A stretch of DNA of 5,332 bases, from positions 1 to 5,332 of the forward strand of contig MAGV01000040.1 of assembly GCA_001717015.1 (NCBI GenBank), given 5' to 3'. The DNA is from Candidatus Methanosuratincola petrocarbonis (ex Vanwonterghem et al. 2016). Lineage in GTDB: Archaea; Thermoproteota; Methanomethylicia; Methanomethylicales; Methanomethylicaceae. Position numbers and translations under genes: made by a program. Under the pieces are notes generated by a model. The model worked only from the letters and a program-made list of their open reading frames with translations, searched no databases and was not told where the DNA came from. Every line of letters starts with the position of its first letter. The stretch's first letter is position 1. Of this stretch, positions 1 through 5,332 are shown piece by piece.

Positions 1-1390
1 CATCCACAAGATACACGAGGTTCCTTCCGGTAACGACTGCGTAGTACCCTCTTTGAGTCTTGGAGCCAACCTTGAGTTCAACGATCTTTCCGTCGCCCAG
101 GTCGAGTTCTACGCGTACGCGCGGACGGGCGAGTCCGTAACCGGACTCGCCAACGCCAGCCACAGCCTCGCCTGCGACATCGACGACCTTGATGTCTCGA
201 AGTGCCGTCCAGAGCTTCTCCATGTCCTCCGGTGAAAAGGTCTTCGCGCCCCCTTTCACCGTCCACTTCTCGCCCTCCTTGACCACTTCAGGCGTTCCCG
301 CGGCAGGAGCCTTGGAGAGTGAAGTTCCGGCTATACCAATGCTCTGACCTGGAAGAACACTCTTCCAGCCCTTGCCCTCCCTCAAGAAGGCCACGGCTTT
401 TCCCTGGTCCTCGCAGGTGACGCGAAGGAGATCATCGTCGTTCCACGTGACGATGTCCTTCTTCATGAGATCAAGCGGGCTTGTCTCAAGGGGCGAGAAC
501 GCAGCCGGATTCACCAGGTATACCGAGGCCGACTCCGAGGTCCGCACGTAAAAACCCTTGCCATCCGGCCCGGGAGCCCCCACGAAGAGTTGCAACGGCG
601 AGGTTCGTTCGGAGCTGATGGCGTCCACCCGTAGCCTCGGGTGGTCGAGCCCCCAGCGCGACAGGTCCTTCCCCTCATCGTCCACGAACTCCTGAGCTTC
701 AAGTCCTGTCAGGTCCCAGATAAGGTCACTCACCCGCCATCTGTCAGCTTCGTCGTCGAAGGGGTGCGCGATGCGCCACTCATCATTCGCCTTTTTCTCG
801 AGCCTCATCTCAGCGCCGCCAGCTCTCAGAATCCGTAGGCCCGTGACGGAGCTACTTGCCATCCGGAAGATCTCCCGCTCACGCAGGTCGTCCAGGCTTT
901 TCTGGAGTGCTGTCACGACACTAGATCCTAGAATGTATATGGGATCGCTTTCGCCAAGTTTAACATAACGGGCGCTTCCGACAGGTGTCATTGCGCCCAC
1001 CAGCACGGTCTTCCTTCCCCGCTTCGTAGTAGCCGTCACCCGGGCCTCGGGCGAATCCAAGCCGAAAACCCGAAGGTCATCAGCCTTCTCTTGCACCTTT
1101 TTTTCGCAATTCAGCTTCGCAAGTGTGTCCACCACGCCTTTCACAGCGGCCTGGCTCGCGGCCACCCGCTTGGGTGCCGTGATTGCCCACTTGCCGTCTG
1201 CAGACCTTTCGAGCTCGACAACCCCGCCGGCCTGCTCGATGGCAAGGTGGGTAATGTCATCCGCTGGAACCTCGAGAATGATCTTCTCGCCATTCTTCTC
1301 AGGGGGCTTTATCCCCTCGACGAACAGGATGTACGCGCCGAGGGCCGCCAGGACGGCAAGCGCTATATACGTGCCTGCGAACTTCTTCAT
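1..1390 (-). CDS. DUF4340 domain protein, ABC-system accessory (3' end outside window)
   Basis: Hand translation from the ATG at 1390 gives 463 uninterrupted codons to the window edge; the stop lies beyond. Residues 5-23 are a single hydrophobic helix after MKKF, with no lipobox Cys, so I read it as an uncleaved anchor with the rest outside the cytoplasm. The remainder is three repeats of one module: a W-x-I strand, a helical stretch, then a core starting (F/W/Y)GL-x2-P and ending in a VG strand and a VYL-like strand. The cores start at FGLDSPEARV (109-118), WGLDHPRLRV (246-255) and YGLARPRVRV (418-427). This pattern matches DUF4340, a domain of unknown function usually found beside GldG-like genes. 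The start is fixed by AGGAGG eight bases upstream and an ATGA overlap with the gldG-like stop. Role inferred: extracytoplasmic partner of the ABC system. The family call is by recognition, not by search. Confidence 0.85.
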   Translation of the reverse strand, partial: MKKFAGTYIALAVLAALGAYILFVEGIKPPEKNGEKIILEVPADDITHLAIEQAGGVVELERSADGKWAITAPKRVAASQAAVKGVVDTLAKLNCEKKVQEKADDLRVFGLDSPEARVTATTKRGRKTVLVGAMTPVGSARYVKLGESDPIYILGSSVVTALQKSLDDLREREIFRMASSSVTGLRILRAGGAEMRLEKKANDEWRIAHPFDDEADRWRVSDLIWDLTGLEAQEFVDDEGKDLSRWGLDHPRLRVDAISSERTSPLQLFVGAPGPDGKGFYVRTSESASVYLVNPAAFSPLETSPLDLMKKDIVTWNDDDLLRVTCEDQGKAVAFLREGKGWKSVLPGQSIGIAGTSLSKAPAAGTPEVVKEGEKWTVKGGAKTFSPEDMEKLWTALRDIKVVDVAGEAVAGVGESGYGLARPRVRVELDLGDGKIVELKVGSKTQRGYYAVVTGRNLVYLVD

Positions 1391-2913
1391 AGGTTACGCC
1401 TCCTCAGCCATATAGCGCCGCCGACCACCACAAACATGAGTGGCAGCGCCACAACTGTGGAGTAGAACACGAACCTCGCCTGTCCTCCAGTCAAGTACAC
1501 TTGCTGGAAGCTGGGCGACTTGGCCCGAATGGTTATGGACTCGGCCTTGCCTACGAGCCACGCGACGGAGTTCATGAAGAAGTCGATGTTCCCTTGAAAT
1601 GTGACCACGTCGTTGTCGAGAAAACTGGCGTTGCCGACTACGAGCATCCTGGTTCGAAGCCCGGAGTCTTCGGAGTCGGCGGCTTGCGTAGCGCTTTCTG
1701 TTGAGGAAGCCCTCTCTTCACTCGGCTCCCCCGTATTCCCTGCTGTCCCGGGCTCTGCCTGGAGGGTGCGCTCTACGGCGCACGCAAGCATGAGAGGGCC
1801 CTTGTTGTCAGCTTTGGGATCGAACGAGACCTGTTTCGCCGCAAGGTCCGTTTCGCCCCAGGATTTGTCCGTTGTCTCGAGAAGCGAAGACACAGTAACC
1901 CCGGGCGCCTCGGGGACGTCGATCTTGTACAGGCTCCGGCTTCTCGGAAGCACGGTCCCAAGCTTTTGTGACATCAGCTTGTCTGTGATGTCATGGTAAC
2001 GCGCCTCCGGAATGGGGCTTGCCGCGTCCAGGAAATAGTGGCTTGCGGGGGCAATGACTACATCGTCGTTGAGCCCGACGCCCCACTTTCCGAGCATAGC
2101 CTTGAGGTTCGGAAGATCGTCTTTCCGGCCCGAGGGTTCGGCAAGCACCATGACCCTGCCGCCCTGGTTGAGGTAGGTCTCAATCACCGCGATCTCCTTG
2201 GGTGCGAGGTCCTTGCGTGGTCCCGCGATGACGAGGAGCGCCGCGCCCGACGGAACCTTCCCTTCGGTTGCGAGGTTCACGGTCTTGGTGGTGTAACCTT
2301 CACCTTCCAGAAACGACCTCGCCTGCCAGTAGTCTTGAATGAGATCCCGTTCATCGTGACCGGTGAGGAAGTACACTTCCTTCTCTTCTTCCTGGAGTAC
2401 ACCGATTATGGCTCTGGTAAACGCCTGTTCACCTGCGAACCCCGGCACCTGGCTCTCACCTTTGTATTCCGTGAGGTCATATTGCATGACCTTGCGAGAT
2501 CTAGTGCCCGCCTCGACCACCGAAGTGCCATAGGCCGTGATCTCGTACTGCTTCGCAAGCGACGGGTTCTTGTCCGGATCGACGAACTCCACAGATATCT
2601 TCGAGCTTATCCGCGTGTACTCCTTGAGAAGGTCGCGGACCATCTGGCCGAGCGGGTCGCCTTCAGGGAAGAACGCGGTTATTTTGACGTTGCGGTCCAT
2701 TCCGCGAAGCACCTTGCGGGTCGCGTCTGACAACGTGTACATTTTGTTCTGGGTAAGGTCGATCTTGGCCGGGTGGCGCGATACAACAAAGTTCACCATG
2801 AATACGATCGCTACCGCGGCAAAGGTCAGCACGAGGGCGTTTGAACCATAGCGCATCTTGCGACTCAGCAGGAGCTTTCGCATCGGGCAGGCGCGAGGTG
2901 TTATAGGTTTCAT
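1387..2913 (-). CDS. GldG-family ABC transporter auxiliary protein
   Basis: A 508-residue protein with a membrane helix at about 24-44, a large domain probably outside the cytoplasm, a second helix at about 481-502 and a short positive tail (RRRNL). Just after the first helix come the family hallmarks KIDLTQNKMYTLSDAT (50-65) and a VKITAFF strand (76-82), then YFLTGHDERDL (181-191), where the family has a GH motif. This is the ABC_transp_aux/GldG domain, related to the GIFT domain of eukaryotic IFT52. Such proteins accompany GldF-type permeases; their biochemical role is not established. Residues 384-418 are a Ser/Thr/Glu/Ala-rich insert breaking the domain before RMLVVGNASFLDN (422-434), where relatives often have GDSDF-like sequence. 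A GTG at 2922 would add three residues, but AGGAGG sits eight bases before the ATG at 2913, which also makes a 4-base ATGA overlap with the permease stop, so I chose 2913. Confidence 0.88.
   Translation of the reverse strand: MKPITPRACPMRKLLLSRKMRYGSNALVLTFAAVAIVFMVNFVVSRHPAKIDLTQNKMYTLSDATRKVLRGMDRNVKITAFFPEGDPLGQMVRDLLKEYTRISSKISVEFVDPDKNPSLAKQYEITAYGTSVVEAGTRSRKVMQYDLTEYKGESQVPGFAGEQAFTRAIIGVLQEEEKEVYFLTGHDERDLIQDYWQARSFLEGEGYTTKTVNLATEGKVPSGAALLVIAGPRKDLAPKEIAVIETYLNQGGRVMVLAEPSGRKDDLPNLKAMLGKWGVGLNDDVVIAPASHYFLDAASPIPEARYHDITDKLMSQKLGTVLPRSRSLYKIDVPEAPGVTVSSLLETTDKSWGETDLAAKQVSFDPKADNKGPLMLACAVERTLQAEPGTAGNTGEPSEERASSTESATQAADSEDSGLRTRMLVVGNASFLDNDVVTFQGNIDFFMNSVAWLVGKAESITIRAKSPSFQQVYLTGGQARFVFYSTVVALPLMFVVVGGAIWLRRRNL
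1399..1404 (-). promoter_or_regulatory. Ribosome binding site of the DUF4340 gene
   Basis: A perfect AGGAGG eight bases before the ATG at 1390, formed by two Arg codons in the GldG-like C-terminus (WLRRRNL). With the ATGA stop-start overlap it fixes the start of the partial gene that runs off the left edge. Confidence 0.87.
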
Positions 2914-3623
2914 GCGCTCCACCTCCTGGAATCGATGACCCTTACGGCCAGGAAGAGAAACACGAAGATGAAGCTGACATAGAACAGGGTGTGAGACAGA
3001 TCGATGATCCCCTTTTGGAAGTCATCGAAGTGCTTGAGAATGGAAAGAAGCGATATAGCGTCCCCCACGGGACCGGTGACCGCGGCACTCACCCACCCCA
3101 GTATCCAGAACAGCAAGAGAACGCCGAAGCCGACTATACCCGCAACCATCTGGTTCTCCGTCAACGCTGAGGCAAAAGTCCCTGCGGCAAGACACGCCGC
3201 ACCGAACAGGAACATCCCCAGATAGCCCGAGAAGATGGGGCCCATGTCAGGACTTCCGTAGAACATGAGGATAGCCGGGTAGAACAGGGTCACGGCCAGG
3301 AACACCAGGTAGGTAAACACGCTCGCAAGATACTTTCCCACAACGATGGAGGTGATGCTCACCGGCGCGGTCATGAGAAGCTCGTCGGTGCCGAGTTTCC
3401 GTTCCTCCGCGATGAGCCGCATCGTAAGGACCGGCGCAACGAAGATGAACGTGACCGCCATGTTGCCGAAGACCCCCTGCATGCTCGCACTATGGGTCGC
3501 CAGAAGTATGATGGAGAAGAAGTACCCAGAGAGCAACAAGAACACCGCTCCCATTACGTATGCAATGGGTGACAGGAAATACGACGCCACTTCTCGCTTG
3601 AAGATGGACCACGTCTTAAGCAC
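2910..3623 (-). CDS. ABC-2 type permease, GldF-like
   Basis: Membrane subunit of the ABC system, expected to form the transport channel driven by the upstream ATPase. From the GTG at 3623 it has 237 residues and about six helices (roughly 21-42, 52-72, 97-120, 132-154, 161-180, 212-230). The N-terminus has FKREVASYFLSPIAYV (8-23), and the loop after helix 2 has LTMRLIAEERKLGTDELL (66-83). Both are characteristic of GldF-type permeases, as is the end, with FDDFQKGIID and DSRRW. An in-frame ATG at 3644 would add seven residues (MWWRWQR). I prefer 3623 because GGAGG lies nine bases before that GTG and because family members begin near this point. With this start the gene overlaps the ATPase by eight bases. 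Substrate unknown; NosY-like copper-enzyme maturation permeases are a related alternative, but no nosD-like gene is visible. Confidence 0.88.
   Translation of the reverse strand: MLKTWSIFKREVASYFLSPIAYVMGAVFLLLSGYFFSIILLATHSASMQGVFGNMAVTFIFVAPVLTMRLIAEERKLGTDELLMTAPVSITSIVVGKYLASVFTYLVFLAVTLFYPAILMFYGSPDMGPIFSGYLGMFLFGAACLAAGTFASALTENQMVAGIVGFGVLLLFWILGWVSAAVTGPVGDAISLLSILKHFDDFQKGIIDLSHTLFYVSFIFVFLFLAVRVIDSRRWSA
2922..2927 (-). promoter_or_regulatory. Ribosome binding site of the gldG-like gene
   Basis: A perfect AGGAGG eight bases before the ATG at 2913. It is made of two Arg codons of the permease C-terminus (DSRRWSA) and favours ATG 2913 over the GTG at 2922, which overlaps the site itself. 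Confidence 0.85.
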
Positions 3624-4596
3624 TCGCTGCCACCTCCACCACATCCTCGAGCTTCTCCTCGGTCGTGAGCTTCAGGAAGACGTCCTCAAGGCTCAGGTCA
3701 ACGGGTCTCATTTCCAGAATGGGCCACCCCAGCTCGGCCATTTTGAAGAAGAGGGCCTCTCGAACGTCCAACGATACCTCCGTCTCCACTGAGAGCAGGA
3801 CCTCGGGCTTGCCGTCCTGGAAGTCGACCTTCTCGACCGATATAGACCTGACCCCCGCAAGCTCGCTGACCTTCGGCGGAACTTCTTCATGCGGTCCGCG
3901 GATTCGCACCATAAAGCATCTTGACCCCCGCAGCCTGCGTGACAGCCCCTCCGGAGTATCGATGGCAGCGAGTCGGCCGTTGTTGATTATGACTACCCGC
4001 CCGCACACCATGCTAACTTCAGGCAGAATGTGTGAACTCAGAACGACAGTGTGCCTTCCACCGAGACTGCGGACGAGCTCACGGATCTCAATGATTTGCC
4101 TCGGGTCGAGCCCCACAGTGGGCTCGTCCAATATGAGGACATCCGGATCGCCGAGAAGCGCCTGCGCGATGCCTACCCTTTGCTTGAATCCTCGCGATAT
4201 GTTCTGGATGACCCGCCCATAGACGGGGGCAAGGCCCGCCGCCTCCACCGCTTCAGCGGTGCACGCAGCGCGACGAGACTTTGGAATGCCTTTGAGTTCG
4301 CACACGAAATGGAGGTAGGCTTTGACCGTCATTTCACGATACAAAGGCGGGTTTTCCGGAAGGTATCCGATCCGCCGTCTCGCCTCCATGGGATCCTCAA
4401 ACACATCATAACCGGCCACTTTGACAGTGCCCGAGTTTGCCGTAAGGTACCCGGTTATGATACGCATAGTGGTGGTCTTGCCGGCGCCATTTGGCCCGAG
4501 GAAGCCCAGAATCTCGCCCCTTTCAACGGAAAAGGTAAGATCCTCGATCCCTCTGGCCTTACCGTACGTTTTCGTGAGATTGCTCACTTCGATCAC
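3616..4596 (-). CDS. ABC transporter ATP-binding protein, GldA-like
   Basis: Cytoplasmic ATPase subunit, 326 residues, expected to work as a dimer on the membrane subunit encoded next. Visible motifs: Walker A GPNGAGKTT (34-42, Lys40), a YLPENPPLY segment (78-86) with Glu81 where the Q-loop Gln normally sits, signature NISRGFKQR (132-140) in place of LSGGQ, Walker B VLILDEPT (153-160), D-loop GLDP (162-165) and switch His189 in SSHI. Glu in the Q-loop and a relaxed signature are usual in the GldA branch, so these do not suggest loss of activity. Residues about 227-310 form the extra C-terminal domain (DUF4162-like) common in ABC-2 exporters. The start is a GTG; a purine-rich AAAGGGGG lies 11 bases upstream and no in-frame start occurs just before it. 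It is the first gene of the four-gene run and overlaps the permease by eight bases. Confidence 0.93.
   Translation of the reverse strand: MIEVSNLTKTYGKARGIEDLTFSVERGEILGFLGPNGAGKTTTMRIITGYLTANSGTVKVAGYDVFEDPMEARRRIGYLPENPPLYREMTVKAYLHFVCELKGIPKSRRAACTAEAVEAAGLAPVYGRVIQNISRGFKQRVGIAQALLGDPDVLILDEPTVGLDPRQIIEIRELVRSLGGRHTVVLSSHILPEVSMVCGRVVIINNGRLAAIDTPEGLSRRLRGSRCFMVRIRGPHEEVPPKVSELAGVRSISVEKVDFQDGKPEVLLSVETEVSLDVREALFFKMAELGWPILEMRPVDLSLEDVFLKLTTEEKLEDVVEVAASA
3633..3637 (-). promoter_or_regulatory. Ribosome binding site of the permease gene
   Basis: GGAGG on the minus strand, nine bases before the GTG at 3623 and inside the end of the ATPase gene. It lies downstream of the alternative ATG at 3644 and therefore cannot serve that start, which decides the choice in favour of GTG. 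Confidence 0.75.
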
Positions 4597-4643
4597 AGCA
4601 ACAGATTCCCCCTTTCCATGTCTGTAATCTGCGGAGAGTCAGA

Positions 4644-4666
4644 GAGCAGTATTTCTGCACCTGCTC
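4644..4666. repeat. Inverted repeat GAGCAG-N11-CTGCTC in the ATPase leader
   Basis: Six-base arms at 4644-4649 and 4661-4666 are perfectly complementary, with an 11-base spacer. The first arm can also pair through GCAG with CTGC at 4655-4658, so two mutually exclusive small hairpins are possible. It lies 48-70 bases upstream of the ATPase start and covers the best -10-like string, so an operator or a leader hairpin is possible, but arms this short also arise by chance. Confidence 0.3.
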
Positions 4667-4686
4667 AGCAACGACAGAGCCCGCCC

Positions 4687-4702
4687 GGCAGGCAGGCAGG
4701 CA
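4687..4702. repeat. GGCA tetranucleotide tandem repeat, four copies
   Basis: Four perfect GGCA units in a row (TGCC on the minus strand) about 90 bases upstream of the ATPase start codon. Short tandem repeats like this can change length by slippage. At four copies it may be chance; its position between genes is what makes it worth marking. Confidence 0.6.
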
Positions 4703-4712
4703 AGCGTCATGC

Positions 4713-4751
4713 ACCGCTCAAGAGGCGCAAGCACGTACCGTTCAAGAGACG
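4713..4751. repeat. Imperfect direct repeat ACCGYTCAAGAGRCG, two copies
   Basis: Copy one is at 4713-4727 and copy two at 4737-4751, identical at 13 of 15 positions and exactly 24 bases apart; weaker similarity continues on both sides (about 19 of 27). Both differences in the core are transitions. A diverged tandem duplication or a pair of protein-binding sites would explain it. On the minus strand the copies contain TTGAGC and TTGAAC, which look like -35 boxes, but no -10 box sits at the right distance from either. Confidence 0.5.
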
Positions 4752-4874
4752 GACGTGCGAGGAAAACGCCATCCATGTACAACGCAGGAGTAGGCCAAAA
4801 GTTCCACCGGCTCGGATGCCCTCACACAATTCCCAGGGCTGGGCCATGGCTATTGCGGATCAGGGCCGGTCTCG

Positions 4875-5332
4875 CTATGCGATCTCCCACCCTATAATGG
4901 CAGCTCCGTATGCCCCTGCGAATTGCGACGCTGCAGGCACCGTCACACGCATGGAAAGCCTCCTTTCGAGCGACCACCTCACCCCATCGTTCCGGCTCAC
5001 CCCTCCTGTCAGAACAACTTCAGTTGCAAGGCCGACGCGACGGATCATTCCTGCGAGCCTGTCAGCCACAGCATCGCAGATTCCCCTGACTATCGGCTCC
5101 CTCGGCACCCCCCGCGAGAGAAGGCTGATGACCTCGGACTCCGCGAATACCGTGCAGGTGCTGGATATCTTCGCAGCCTCGCGTGCCTTGCGCCACCTGT
5201 TCCCGAATTCATCAAGCGGCACCTGGAGTCTTGCCGCCATGACTTCGAGAAACCTACCGGTCCCGGCCGAGCACTTGTCGTTCATCACGAAGTCCGCCAC
5301 CATCCCGTCATCGTCAAGCCGGATGACCTTCG
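4875..5332 (-). CDS. BadF/BadG/BcrA/BcrD-type ATPase, 2-hydroxyacyl-CoA dehydratase activator (5' end outside window)
   Basis: The last 151 residues of an ASKHA-fold ATPase; the frame stays open to the window edge and past the internal ATG at 5303, so that ATG is not the start. Enzymes of this family bind one [4Fe-4S] cluster between two subunits and inject an electron, driven by ATP, into a 2-hydroxyacyl-CoA dehydratase or benzoyl-CoA reductase-type partner. The fragment shows DFVMNDKCSAGTGRF and, further on, SSTCTVFAESEVISL. The two cysteines are 39 residues apart, the same spacing as Cys127 and Cys166, the cluster ligands of HgdC. LTGGVSRNDGV is the nucleotide-binding motif near the C-terminus, and the end QFAGAYGAAIIGWEIA is typical. 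No dehydratase subunit is in the window, so the substrate cannot be named. It could also be a domain of a larger activase fused to DUF2229. Confidence 0.9.
   Translation of the reverse strand, partial: KVIRLDDDGMVADFVMNDKCSAGTGRFLEVMAARLQVPLDEFGNRWRKAREAAKISSTCTVFAESEVISLLSRGVPREPIVRGICDAVADRLAGMIRRVGLATEVVLTGGVSRNDGVRWSLERRLSMRVTVPAASQFAGAYGAAIIGWEIA

Larger units (their letters stand above)
4597..4874. other. Intergenic region upstream of the ABC operon
   Basis: This 278-base gap separates the activator stop from the GTG of the ATPase and should hold the end of one transcript and the start of the next. I found no frame with protein-like content. It holds a four-copy GGCA run, a diverged 24-base direct repeat and a small inverted repeat, listed separately. 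On the minus strand no pair of good -35 and -10 boxes at normal spacing stands out; AAATACT at 4657-4651 is the best -10-like string, with no matching -35. No hairpin with a strong T run follows the activator, so read-through into the operon is possible. Confidence 0.6.

Noticed and set aside
1993..2730. A 245-codon plus-strand open frame
   Set aside because: It is antisense to the well-supported gldG-like gene, has no family-like motifs and is the usual by-product of high GC content and codon bias.
3665..4222. A 185-codon plus-strand open frame
   Set aside because: It is antisense to the ABC ATPase, whose complete motif set leaves no doubt about the true strand; the composition (Ser, Arg, Thr rich) is that of a shadow frame.
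4832..4843. Near-palindrome CCCAGGGCTGGG as a terminator hairpin
   Set aside because: The loop is too small for a stable stem and there is no T run after it on the minus strand.
4806..4870. ACCGGC/GCCGGT inverted repeat after the activator gene, with a short T run on the minus strand
   Set aside because: The arms are six bases and 53 bases apart, and only four T follow; this is too weak to call a terminator.
4892..4897. Perfect TATAAT on the plus strand
   Set aside because: It lies inside the activator coding region, points toward no plus-strand gene and has no suitable -35 box; it arises from the codons read on the other strand.
1..5332. CRISPR array, tRNA, rRNA, insertion sequence or attachment site
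   Set aside because: No regularly spaced repeats, cloverleaf, rRNA-like stretch, transposase or terminal inverted repeats were seen on either strand; nearly all of the window is explained by five minus-strand genes.

Overview
The window reads as GC-rich chromosomal DNA (roughly 58-60 % GC by eye) with every recognisable gene on the minus strand. The perfect AGGAGG ribosome sites and the 2-hydroxyacyl-CoA dehydratase activator fit an anaerobic, high-GC member of the Bacillota (Clostridia or Limnochordia-like). That placement is an inference from gene content and codon choice, not proven.

Right edge (4875-5332): the C-terminal 151 residues of a BadF/BadG/BcrA/BcrD-type ATPase, the iron-sulfur activator of 2-hydroxyacyl-CoA dehydratases. 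Its 5' part lies outside the window. A 278-base intergenic region follows (4597-4874), holding short repeats but no convincing promoter or terminator.

Main body (4596 down to 1): a tightly packed operon of four genes read right to left. They are a GldA-type ABC ATPase, a GldF-type six-helix permease, a GldG-family membrane-anchored auxiliary protein, and a DUF4340 protein that runs off the left edge. The fourth gene has no stop codon in the window but is open for all 463 visible codons from an ATG at 1390. Consecutive genes overlap by 8, 4 and 4 bases, so they are very probably translationally coupled.

Functionally the ATPase should power the permease in the membrane. The GldG-like protein and the DUF4340 protein each have an N-terminal membrane anchor and a large domain predicted to lie outside the cytoplasm, and are the likely accessory or substrate-handling parts. 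The set resembles the GldA/GldF/GldG gliding-associated ABC system of Bacteroidota, but similar gene sets with a DUF4340 gene occur widely in non-gliding bacteria and their substrate is unknown to me. The most notable points are the unassigned four-part exporter-like system, the three tandem DUF4340-like modules in the last protein, and the way C-terminal Arg-Arg codons of two proteins double as the ribosome site of the next gene.
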